9,941 bases of DNA from Erysipelotrichaceae bacterium (GTDB taxonomy: Bacteria > Bacillota_I > Bacilli_A > Erysipelotrichales > Erysipelotrichaceae): positions 1-9,941 of the forward strand of contig JAUNJW010000060.1 of NCBI GenBank assembly GCA_030533035.1. Direction: 5' to 3'. This document shows, one piece after another, positions 1 to 6,197 of the stretch (within the stretch, counting starts at the first letter, position 1; each line of letters starts with the position of its first letter). The notes below the pieces were generated by a model. That model ran no database searches. It saw only the letters and a program-made list of their open reading frames with translations, and had not been told where the DNA came from. The position numbers and the translations under genes are program-made.

Positions 1-11
1 TATCATTTCAA

Positions 12-40
12 TTGACACGTTTTTCGTATTTTGCTATAAA
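12..40 (+). promoter_or_regulatory. SigA-type promoter of the ABC importer operon
   Basis: The -35 hexamer TTGACA (12-17) matches the consensus perfectly. It is followed by a 17-nt spacer and the -10 hexamer TATAAA (35-40). A TG one base upstream of the -10 (32-33) forms an extended -10. Transcription should start near 46-48, leaving a leader of about 115 nt before the lipoprotein gene. The promoter was found by reading, with no start-site data. Confidence 0.85.
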
Positions 41-43
41 AAG

Positions 44-69
44 GTCATAGATCAACACTCTGATCTGAC
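44..69 (+). promoter_or_regulatory. Inverted repeat at the transcription start, operator or 5' hairpin
   Basis: AGATCA (49-54) and TGATCT (61-66) are perfect inverted repeats separated by 6 nt. Flanking GTCA (44-47) and TGAC (66-69) can extend the pairing with a small bulge. The dyad sits on the predicted start of the operon transcript. That position suits a repressor operator or a 5'-end mRNA hairpin, and the sequence alone does not decide between them. Confidence 0.4.
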
Positions 70-83
70 GCCACATAATCAAT

Positions 84-105
84 ACCGGCATGGATTAAAG
101 CCGGT
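84..105 (+). promoter_or_regulatory. Leader stem-loop upstream of the binding-protein gene
   Basis: ACCGGC (84-89) pairs with GCCGGT (100-105) around a 10-nt loop, and T-rich sequence (105-119) follows. This could act as a weak intrinsic terminator or attenuator in the operon leader. The stem is only six base pairs and the T-tract is broken, so termination would be partial at best. No known riboswitch class was recognised. Confidence 0.35.
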
Positions 106-160
106 TTATGTTTGTTATATGGCATTCAGGCAGGGGATCTTACCAAGGAGGGAATCATTA

Positions 161-1747
161 ATGAAAAAACTTCTGTCTCTGATCTGCGCAGGCGCAATTC
201 TTCTGGCCGGCTGCGGAACCTCTGACTCCGGAAGCGGTGCAAACAAGCCGTCACAGGAAACTGATGTTGTTGCGGCTGTTTCACTCGACTTCACAACCAT
301 GGATCCGGTTGACACTTCCGATACACTGTCCGGCGGTATCCAGCGTCTGATCATGGACGGCATGTTCGGCTTCGATGATGACATGAACAACATTCCGATG
401 CTGGCAACCGGCTTTGAAGCCAACGAAGACGCAACCGAGTATGTCCTGACTCTGAGAGAAGGCATCACCTTCACTGACGGCACACCGTGGGATGCGGCTG
501 CTGCCAAGGCCAACCTCGACAAGCTGGCTGATACTTCACGCGGTCTCAAGAGAACATCCCTTCTCGGACCGATCATTGACACAGTTGAAATCACCGGTGA
601 CTATGAAGTCACTGTCAAACTGACCCAGCCGTTCGGCGCCTTCATCGCGACTCTTGCCCACCCGGCATGCGTTATGATGAGCCCGAAGGTTCTCGAAAAG
701 GGCGACGCTGAATGTGCAGCGGCTCCTGTAGGAACCGGCCAGTACAAGTTTGTTGAATGGGAAAGCGGCGATCACCTCAAAGTCGAACTCAACAAGGACT
801 GGTGGGGATATGAAGCAGGTCTCGCTGACAAGGACGCAGGTTTCAAGAGCGTAAACTTCAAGGTTGTCACAGAGAGCTCAACAAGAGTCCAGGGCATCCA
901 GGCAGGCGACTATCAGTTCATCTGGCCGATCCCGACGGAAAGCTACGATACACTCGACAAGGACAGCAACGTCAAGGTTTATTCCGATGAAGGCATCGTT
1001 GTTTACTATCTGTGCATGAACACACAGAAGGCTCCGTTTGATGACATCCGTGTCCGTCAGGCCATGAACTATGCCATCAACAAGGATGACTACATCTCCA
1101 TTATCAGAAATGGTCTCGGCACAAAGGCTACTTCCATCATCGGTCCGGCTGTCGCAGGCTATAAGAGAAATGAACCGATCGAGGCTGATCTCGACAAGGC
1201 AAAGGAACTCCTGACAGAAGCGGGATATCCGGACGGATTTGAAATCACCCAGTACTACAGCTCCAACTCCGCCAACCAGAAGACTGCCGAATTCATGATG
1301 CAGCAGCTCGCCCAGGTCGGTATCAAGGTCAATATTGTCGGTCAGGAAAGCGCCATTACAAACGCTCTGATCCAGGACTGCACAAAGCCGGGCTCCGAAG
1401 CTGAGGTTGATATTTATCACACCGGCTGGTCTCCTTCCACAGGCGACGCCGACTGGGCTCTGAGACCTCTGCTCGCGTCTGAAATGTGCCCGCCGGCAAA
1501 CTACAACATTTCGTACTTTGCCAACGATGAGTATGACGCTCTGATCCACGGCGCTCTGGAAACAGCTGACCAGGATAAGAGAAATGAACTCTACGCAAAG
1601 GCGCAGGACATTGTCTGGCAGGAACTCCCGATCGTTCCGCTGGCAAACAGCTTCAATACATGGGCAACATCCAATAATCTGGAAAACATCAAGATTTACA
1701 AGGACGGCGCCATCAATATCAGAAACGCAAAATTTGCGGGTCAATAA
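161..1747 (+). CDS. gsiB: Peptide/glutathione ABC importer, substrate-binding lipoprotein (GsiB-like, SBP family 5)
   Basis: This is the extracellular solute-binding subunit of a Dpp/Opp/Gsi-type ABC importer, 528 residues, a usual length for the family. A short lysine-led signal peptide ends in a lipobox (LAGC, cysteine 18), so the mature protein should be lipid-anchored to the outer face of the membrane. The family-5 core runs roughly from residue 75 to 440, with the motif GTGQYKFVEW at 191-200. The C-terminal GWSPSTGDADWALRPL (422-437) resembles GsiB of E. coli as I remember it. The start at 161 was chosen because AAGGAGG (145-151) sits 9 nt upstream and it begins a clean signal peptide; the upstream in-frame ATG at 119 has neither. 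It is first in the operon, and hairpins separate it from the permease, as expected for a subunit needed in excess. The glutathione assignment is inferred; di- or oligopeptides are equally possible. Confidence 0.9.
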   Translation: MKKLLSLICAGAILLAGCGTSDSGSGANKPSQETDVVAAVSLDFTTMDPVDTSDTLSGGIQRLIMDGMFGFDDDMNNIPMLATGFEANEDATEYVLTLREGITFTDGTPWDAAAAKANLDKLADTSRGLKRTSLLGPIIDTVEITGDYEVTVKLTQPFGAFIATLAHPACVMMSPKVLEKGDAECAAAPVGTGQYKFVEWESGDHLKVELNKDWWGYEAGLADKDAGFKSVNFKVVTESSTRVQGIQAGDYQFIWPIPTESYDTLDKDSNVKVYSDEGIVVYYLCMNTQKAPFDDIRVRQAMNYAINKDDYISIIRNGLGTKATSIIGPAVAGYKRNEPIEADLDKAKELLTEAGYPDGFEITQYYSSNSANQKTAEFMMQQLAQVGIKVNIVGQESAITNALIQDCTKPGSEAEVDIYHTGWSPSTGDADWALRPLLASEMCPPANYNISYFANDEYDALIHGALETADQDKRNELYAKAQDIVWQELPIVPLANSFNTWATSNNLENIKIYKDGAINIRNAKFAGQ

Positions 1748-1773
1748 TTCATAGTTCAGTGAATTGAAACGAA

Positions 1774-1820
1774 GGTGCCTGCTGTGAAATTCAGCAGGCA
1801 TCTTCTCTTATTTGTTTTAT
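1774..1820 (+). terminator. Stem-loop with broken T-tract after the binding-protein gene (partial terminator or mRNA stabiliser)
   Basis: GGTGCCTGCTG (1774-1784) pairs with CAGCAGGCATC (1792-1802), an 11-bp stem with one G-U pair around a 7-nt loop. It is followed by the T-rich but interrupted run 1803-1820. It lies 27 nt after the stop codon. Such hairpins after the binding-protein gene commonly let some transcripts stop or protect the upstream mRNA, so that this protein exceeds the membrane subunits. That role is inference here. Confidence 0.6.
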
Positions 1821-1843
1821 ATCTGTACGGCAGACGTACAGAT
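1821..1843 (+). repeat. Perfect 9-bp inverted repeat before the first permease gene
   Basis: ATCTGTACG (1821-1829) and CGTACAGAT (1835-1843) are exact inverted repeats with a 5-nt loop (GCAGA). The element directly follows the T-rich run of the preceding hairpin and ends 13 nt before the permease ribosome binding site. It has no T-tract of its own. It could be an operator dyad, an mRNA processing site or a translation-modulating hairpin. Confidence 0.55.
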
Positions 1844-1871
1844 CCGATATTCAGGCAAAGGAGTTGCTGTT

Positions 1872-2792
1872 ATGGTTAGATATTTATTGAAAAAGATTCT
1901 GGAAACCCTGCTGACCTTGTTTATTGTCACAACAGCGGTGTTTTTCTTTGTCCGTCTGATTCCGGGCGATCCGGCGCGTGTCATTGCCGGTGAGCAGGCA
2001 ACTCTGGAAGATGTTGAAAATGTCAGAGAATCACTGGGACTCAACAAACCGGTGACAGAACAGTATGTCATCTATGTCAGCGGTCTGCTGAAGGGAGACC
2101 TGGGCACTTCGTTGCGTACAAAGAGACCGGTCACGGCAGAACTGGCCAACCGCTATCCCAATACGATCAAACTCGCGACCATGGCGATCCTGTGGAGCGC
2201 GACAGTCGGTATTCTGCTTGGCGTGTGGTCGGCGAGGCACCGGACGAAATGGCAGGATTACCTTGGCATGACGATCGCGGTCTCCGGCATATCGATGCCG
2301 AACTTCTGGATCGGATTCATGCTTATCGCGCTGTTCGCGGTCAAACTGAGATGGCTGCCCTCCACCGGCACCGACAGCTTTAAAGCCTTCATCCTGCCGG
2401 CCCTGACTCTGGGGACAAACATCATGGCGATCCTGGCCCGTTTCACCCGCTCCTCAATGATCGAGCAGCTGAAGGAAGATTATATCCGCACCGCCCGTTC
2501 CAAGGGCATCGGGGAAACACCGGTCACCTGGAAGCACGCGTTCAGAAATTCCATGATATCAGTTGTCACTGTCATCGGCATGCAGTTCGGTTTCCTGATC
2601 GGCGGCTCGGTCGTAACCGAGCAGGTATTCGCCTTCAACGGCATCGGCACACTGCTGGTCACATCCGTTTCATTCCGTGATTATCCGTGCATCCAGTCGC
2701 TGATCCTGATCTTCTCGCTGCACTTCATTCTCATCAACCTTATCGTTGATATTCTGTACGCGGTGCTGAATCCGGAGATCCAGCTGAGTTAA
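1872..2792 (+). CDS. gsiC: Peptide/glutathione ABC importer permease (GsiC/DppB-like)
   Basis: This is one of two membrane-spanning subunits forming the import channel. It has 306 residues, the same length I recall for E. coli GsiC, with similar stretches such as MTIAVSGIS (133-141) and RDYPCIQ (269-275). Six hydrophobic segments are visible, roughly at 9-28, 101-119, 133-156, 172-190, 229-250 and 276-298. The cytoplasmic EAA loop that docks on the ATPase is YIRTARSKG with the following residues (204-226). The N-terminal PGDPARVIAG (31-40) is typical of the DppB/OppB side of the family. AAAGGAG (1857-1863), 8 nt upstream, fixes the start at 1872 rather than the in-frame ATG at 1812, which lies among the hairpins. 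The permease gene for its partner follows after 12 nt. Confidence 0.92.
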   Translation: MVRYLLKKILETLLTLFIVTTAVFFFVRLIPGDPARVIAGEQATLEDVENVRESLGLNKPVTEQYVIYVSGLLKGDLGTSLRTKRPVTAELANRYPNTIKLATMAILWSATVGILLGVWSARHRTKWQDYLGMTIAVSGISMPNFWIGFMLIALFAVKLRWLPSTGTDSFKAFILPALTLGTNIMAILARFTRSSMIEQLKEDYIRTARSKGIGETPVTWKHAFRNSMISVVTVIGMQFGFLIGGSVVTEQVFAFNGIGTLLVTSVSFRDYPCIQSLILIFSLHFILINLIVDILYAVLNPEIQLS

Positions 2793-2804
2793 AGGAGGGA
2801 AAAG

Positions 2805-3671
2805 ATGAGTAAAGAGAATAACAAAGCCAAGTTTTCCCGCTTTAATGATTTTCTGAGAAAATTCAAAAAACAGAAGACGGCGATCTTTGCCCTTGTGATT
2901 CTGCTGATTCTCGTGCTGATCGCGATTTTCTGCTATCAGATCGCGCCTTACGGAATCAACGAATATGATTATTCAAGTGTTCTCCAGGGGCCCAGCAGCG
3001 CCCACTGGTTCGGAACCGATGAATTCGGAAGGGACCTGTTCTCGAGAATCCTCTGCGGCACAAGAATTTCCCTGACCGTGGGACTGTGCGCGGTTACTGT
3101 CGGCGCGGTCAGCGGGACTGTCCTCGGTCTGATCGCCGGTTATTACGGCGGCTTTGCCGAATCAGTGATCATGCGTTTCTGTGACGTCCTGTTTGCCTTC
3201 CCGGGCATCATTCTGGCGATTGCCATTATCGCGATTCTCGGCTCCGGCATGACCAACGTCGTCATCGCCGTCGCCGTATTCTCAATGCCGACTTTCTGCC
3301 GTCTGGTCAGAAGCACGGTGCTTGCGACAAAGGAAAGCGTTTATGTGCAGGCGGAAAGAAGCCTTGGCGCGACGGACGCGAGAATCCTGTTCAAGCATAT
3401 TCTTCCGGCGGCATTCCCGAATGTCATCGTCCAGTACACAATGTCCATCGGCAACTCCATCATGACCGCTTCCTCGCTTTCATTCCTCGGCATGGGCGCC
3501 CAGGCGCCGACGCCGGAATGGGGCCTGATTCTTTCCACCGGAAGAACCTACATGGTCAACGCGATTCACATGATGCTGTTCCCCGGTCTCGCAATCTTCG
3601 TGACTGTATTATGCTTCAATCTGCTCGGCGACGGCCTGCGCGACGCGCTTGATCCGAAACTCAGTGATTAG
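2805..3671 (+). CDS. gsiD: Peptide/glutathione ABC importer permease (GsiD/DppC-like)
   Basis: This is the second channel subunit, 288 residues. It has the N-terminal first transmembrane segment typical of OppC/DppC proteins (about 25-45) and the family signature HWFGTDEFGRDLFSR (67-81). Further hydrophobic segments lie roughly at 88-112, 131-164, 212-232 and 252-274. The EAA loop spans about 180-205 (core GATDARILFKHILP). The stretches MRFCDVLFAFPGIILAIA (123-140) and FNLLGDGLRDALDPK (271-285) closely match my memory of E. coli GsiD. The ribosome binding site AAAGGAGG (2791-2798) overlaps the stop codon of the upstream permease, so the two are probably translated together. It should pair with the preceding permease as a heterodimer; the substrate cannot be read from the sequence. 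Confidence 0.92.
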   Translation: MSKENNKAKFSRFNDFLRKFKKQKTAIFALVILLILVLIAIFCYQIAPYGINEYDYSSVLQGPSSAHWFGTDEFGRDLFSRILCGTRISLTVGLCAVTVGAVSGTVLGLIAGYYGGFAESVIMRFCDVLFAFPGIILAIAIIAILGSGMTNVVIAVAVFSMPTFCRLVRSTVLATKESVYVQAERSLGATDARILFKHILPAAFPNVIVQYTMSIGNSIMTASSLSFLGMGAQAPTPEWGLILSTGRTYMVNAIHMMLFPGLAIFVTVLCFNLLGDGLRDALDPKLSD

Positions 3672-3685
3672 GAAAGGGGAGAGAT

Positions 3686-4684
3686 ATGTCAGATACCATT
3701 CTTGAAGTCAAAAATCTCCATACTTATTTCTTCACTGACAACGGTGTGGTGCCGGCGGTCGACGGCGTCGATTTCACGCTTGAGCGCGGCCATACCCTCG
3801 GCATTGTCGGTGAGTCCGGCAGCGGCAAGAGTGTCACGTCACTGTCCATCATCGGCCTGCTGATGGGGACAACCGGAAGGATCACGGAAGGTGAGATCCT
3901 TCTCGACGGTGAAGATATCACCAAATATGATGAAAAGAAGCGCCGGGAACTCAGGGGCTCGAAGATCTCCATGATCTTCCAGGAACCGATGACTTCCCTG
4001 AACCCGGTCATGAAAATCGGCCATCAGATCAGGGAAAACATTCTCCAGCATGAGAAGCTTACCAAAGCGGAAGCTGACGCGCGGGTCATTGAACTTCTGA
4101 AAATGACCGGCTTGCCGCGGGTTGAAAGAATCGTCAATGAATATCCGTTCCAGCTTTCCGGCGGCCAGCGGCAGCGTGTCATGATCGCCATGGCGCTTGC
4201 CTGCAAACCGGAAATCCTGATCGCGGACGAGCCGACAACTGCTCTTGACGTTACCATCCAGGCCCAGATCCTGACCCTGATGGAACAGCTGAAAAAGGAA
4301 ACCGGCACATCCATCCTGTTTATTACCCATGACTTCGGCGTGGTCGCGGAAGTCTGCGATGACGTCGTTGTCATGTACTGCGGCAGAATTGTTGAAAAAG
4401 GCAATGTCTATGACATCTTTGCCAAGCCGAGCCATCCGTATACGGAAGGCCTGCTGGAATCCATCCCGAAGATCGGCGTCCATGCCGAAGAGCTTGAGGT
4501 GATTCCGGGCAACGTTCCCAATCCTGCCCATATGCCGAAAGGCTGCAAGTTCTCCGACCGCTGCAAATACTGTTTTGACAGATGCAGGGAAGAAGAACCC
4601 GGATTCGCCGATCTGGGAAACGGCCATTTCTCCAGATGCTGGCGCAATTTCCCGGATTTTGAAGAGAAGGAGGCTGAATCATGA
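3686..4684 (+). CDS. Peptide-type ABC importer ATPase (DppD/OppD-like)
   Basis: This is the first of two nucleotide-binding subunits that drive uptake from the cytoplasmic side, 332 residues. All ATPase motifs are present: Walker A GESGSGKS (42-49), Q-loop glutamine 99, signature LSGGQ (157-161), Walker B ILIADEP (177-183) and the switch histidine 215. A C-terminal oligopeptide-transporter domain follows the HPY motif (250-252). It carries cysteines at 287, 293, 296, 300 and 318 in the arrangement that, in the DppD/OppD family, binds a [4Fe-4S] cluster. An AAAGGGGAGAG ribosome binding site lies just upstream of 3686. The stop overlaps the next gene's start (ATGA), as expected for a stoichiometric DppD/DppF pair. 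I left the symbol blank because Dpp, Opp and Gsi ATPases cannot be told apart by eye. Confidence 0.93.
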   Translation: MSDTILEVKNLHTYFFTDNGVVPAVDGVDFTLERGHTLGIVGESGSGKSVTSLSIIGLLMGTTGRITEGEILLDGEDITKYDEKKRRELRGSKISMIFQEPMTSLNPVMKIGHQIRENILQHEKLTKAEADARVIELLKMTGLPRVERIVNEYPFQLSGGQRQRVMIAMALACKPEILIADEPTTALDVTIQAQILTLMEQLKKETGTSILFITHDFGVVAEVCDDVVVMYCGRIVEKGNVYDIFAKPSHPYTEGLLESIPKIGVHAEELEVIPGNVPNPAHMPKGCKFSDRCKYCFDRCREEEPGFADLGNGHFSRCWRNFPDFEEKEAES

Positions 4685-5676
4685 GTGATGAAATTCTCCG
4701 GATCAATGATCTGAAAGTCTATTATCCTGTCCGCAAGGGCATGCTTGGACAGACCCAGTATGTCAAGGCGGTCGACGGCGTCAGCCTGAGCGTGGAAAAA
4801 GGCGAAGTCCTCGGCATTGTCGGTGAATCCGGCTGCGGAAAGTCCACCCTCGGCAAGGCTGCCTGCAAGCTCATTCCTGTCACAGACGGCGAAATCATCC
4901 TCAACGGGAAGGAAATCGCGAAGATGAACCAGAAGGAGCTCCGTCCTTACCGCAAGGAAATCCAGATGATTTTCCAGGATCCCTATGCTTCGCTGAACCC
5001 CCGCATGACGATTCATGACATCATCGCCGAGCCGATGATCATCCATAACATGTACAGCTCAAAAGAGGAAATCGACCGCAAGGTTGTCGAGCTTCTCAAT
5101 GAAGTCGGCCTGGATGACTATCATGCCCAGCGCTATCCGCATGAGTTCTCCGGCGGCCAGCGGCAGAGAATCGGCATCGCCAGAGCCCTGGCAACCGAGC
5201 CGGACCTGATCATCGCCGACGAGCCTGTCTCCGCGCTTGACGTATCCATCCAGTCCCAGGTTCTCAACCTTCTTTCCAAACTGATGAAGGAAAGAAACCT
5301 GACCATGATCTTCATCGCCCACGATCTGTCGGTTGTTGAGCATATCTCCAACCGGGTGGTCGTCATGTATCTCGGCAACATAGTTGAAGAGGGCACCCGG
5401 GAAGAGCTCTACGGCAATCCGATGCATCCGTATTCGCAGGCGCTGCTGGATGCCCATCCGATTCCCGATCCCACTGTCAGAAAAGAGCGGGTCCTGCTGG
5501 AAGGAACCATTCCTTCCGCGCTCAATCCGCCCGCCGGCTGCAAATTCCATACCCGCTGCAAGAAGTGCATGGAAATCTGTAAGCAGAAAGTGCCGGAAAA
5601 ATACCGGGTCAATGAAAACCATGTTGTCTACTGCCATCTCTACGGCGGCCAGGCAGAAAAAGAAAAGGAAGACTGA
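4681..5676 (+). CDS. Peptide-type ABC importer ATPase (DppF/OppF-like)
   Basis: This is the second nucleotide-binding subunit, 331 residues, expected to form a heterodimer with the preceding ATPase. Motifs seen are Walker A GESGCGKS (48-55), Q-loop glutamine 99, signature FSGGQ (156-160), Walker B LIIADEP (176-182) and the switch histidine 214. The YYPVRKG start and the VDGVSLSVEKGE segment are typical of the DppF/OppF side. Its C-terminal domain has cysteines at 287, 293, 296, 300 and 318, the same numbering as its partner, so it may hold a second iron-sulfur cluster. Translation is coupled through the ATGA overlap at 4681-4684, with GAAGGAGG (4667-4674) as ribosome binding site. The TGA stop is the loop of the terminator that ends the operon. 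E. coli GsiA has both ATPase halves in one chain; here they are separate genes. Confidence 0.93.
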   Translation: MSDEILRINDLKVYYPVRKGMLGQTQYVKAVDGVSLSVEKGEVLGIVGESGCGKSTLGKAACKLIPVTDGEIILNGKEIAKMNQKELRPYRKEIQMIFQDPYASLNPRMTIHDIIAEPMIIHNMYSSKEEIDRKVVELLNEVGLDDYHAQRYPHEFSGGQRQRIGIARALATEPDLIIADEPVSALDVSIQSQVLNLLSKLMKERNLTMIFIAHDLSVVEHISNRVVVMYLGNIVEEGTREELYGNPMHPYSQALLDAHPIPDPTVRKERVLLEGTIPSALNPPAGCKFHTRCKKCMEICKQKVPEKYRVNENHVVYCHLYGGQAEKEKED

Positions 5677-5690
5677 GTCTTCCTTTTTTA
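5663..5690 (+). terminator. Bidirectional intrinsic terminator between convergent genes
   Basis: AAAAGGAAGAC (5663-5673) and GTCTTCCTTTT (5677-5687) form a perfect 11-bp stem. The 3-nt loop is the TGA stop codon of the ATPase gene. A run of six T (5684-5689) follows on the + strand. On the - strand an A/T-rich tract follows as well, so the element can end both the importer operon and the convergent regulator gene, which stops at 5695. Confidence 0.88.
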
Positions 5691-5694
5691 CGGT

Positions 5695-6066
5695 TCATCT
5701 TGTTGCTATATCTGCCTTCAGTTTTTCAAAGGTGATTTCGCTGAGATCGTGCTCAACCTTGCACGCATCTTTGGCGGCAGTCTCAGGATCGACACCGATG
5801 GAAACGAAGAAATTGGTCAGCACCTGATGTCTTTCATAAATCCTTTCCGCGATCTCGCGGCCGGGTTCAAGAAGTTTCAGCGCTCCGTCCTTCTCCATTG
5901 AGATATAGCCGTTCTCACGAAGCTTTTTCATTGCCACGCTGACGCTGGCCTTTGAATAGTGCAGGTGCTCGGCAATATCGATGGAGTGGGCAACTCCTTT
6001 TTCCTGCTGGATGATCAGAATCGCCTCGAGATAATCCTCGGCGGATTCATAAATAGGAATCGGCAT
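5695..6066 (-). CDS. DtxR/MntR-family metal-dependent transcriptional regulator, short form
   Basis: This small DNA-binding protein of 123 residues has a winged helix-turn-helix (about 25-60, with SKASVSVAMKKLRENGYI at 38-55) followed by the DtxR-family metal-binding and dimerisation helices. It lacks the C-terminal SH3-like domain of DtxR and IdeR, as MntR does. Aligned from memory, likely metal ligands are Asp11, Glu14, His80, Cys102, Glu105 and His106. Asp11 and Glu14 correspond to B. subtilis MntR Asp8 and Glu11, while Cys102 matches the DtxR ligand rather than MntR Glu99. Whether it senses manganese, iron or another metal is therefore open. The start at 6066 is set by AGGAGG on the - strand (6080-6075). 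No metal transporter gene is adjacent, so its targets may be elsewhere. It is convergent with the importer operon and divergent from the kinase gene. Confidence 0.88.
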   Translation of the reverse strand: MPIPIYESAEDYLEAILIIQQEKGVAHSIDIAEHLHYSKASVSVAMKKLRENGYISMEKDGALKLLEPGREIAERIYERHQVLTNFFVSIGVDPETAAKDACKVEHDLSEITFEKLKADIATR

Positions 6067-6091
6067 GGAACAGACCTCCTGTTACCTAATC

Positions 6092-6111
6092 ATTTTAGAA
6101 TGAATTCTTAA
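6092..6111 (-). promoter_or_regulatory. Candidate promoter -10 and operator dyad of the DtxR-family gene
   Basis: On the - strand, TAAAAT (6097-6092) is a plausible -10, but there is no good -35. The imperfect dyad TTAGAATGAATTCTTAA (6095-6111 on the + strand) overlaps it, as autoregulatory operators often do. Nearby - strand TTAGGTAAC (6089-6081) resembles one half of a DtxR box. These are suggestive patterns only. Confidence 0.3.
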
Positions 6112-6134
6112 AAAAAGGAAGAAAACTACTTCCT
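6110..6134 (-). terminator. Minus-strand terminator-like hairpin upstream of the DtxR-family gene
   Basis: On the - strand AGGAAG (6134-6129) pairs with CTTCCT (6121-6116) around a 7-nt loop, and seven T follow (6116-6110 read on the - strand). It would stop transcripts running leftward into the regulator, or act as an attenuator if the regulator's own transcript starts further upstream. The six-pair stem is short, so its strength is uncertain. Confidence 0.45.
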
Positions 6135-6197
6135 GTGCCGCTGAGATCGCGGTGTAATATATACATAATCGCAGAATATGGGTAAAGGAGCGTGTTT

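Noticed and set aside
119..160. Upstream in-frame ATG that would lengthen the binding protein by 14 residues
   Set aside because: It lacks a ribosome binding site and would bury the signal peptide; AAGGAGG sits at the right distance from the ATG at 161.
878..1801. Long open frame on the - strand (about 307 codons) opposite the binding-protein gene
   Set aside because: It is antisense to a clear family-5 binding protein, resembles no family I know, and looks like a by-product of codon bias.
3839..4627. Long open frame on the - strand opposite the first ATPase
   Set aside because: It overlaps a complete ATPase gene with all motifs and shows no recognisable domain.
5384..5827. Plus-strand open frame overlapping the end of the second ATPase and the regulator
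   Set aside because: It is out of frame with the ATPase, crosses the terminator and has no domain signal.
6155..6169. Promoter for the kinase operon (TAATAT or CATAAT as -10)
   Set aside because: A -10-like sequence exists, but no acceptable -35 lies 16-18 nt upstream, so no exact promoter is claimed although one must be near.
6192..6197. GTG start two codons upstream of the kinase ATG
   Set aside because: It is only one base from the ribosome binding site, whereas the ATG at 6198 has normal spacing.
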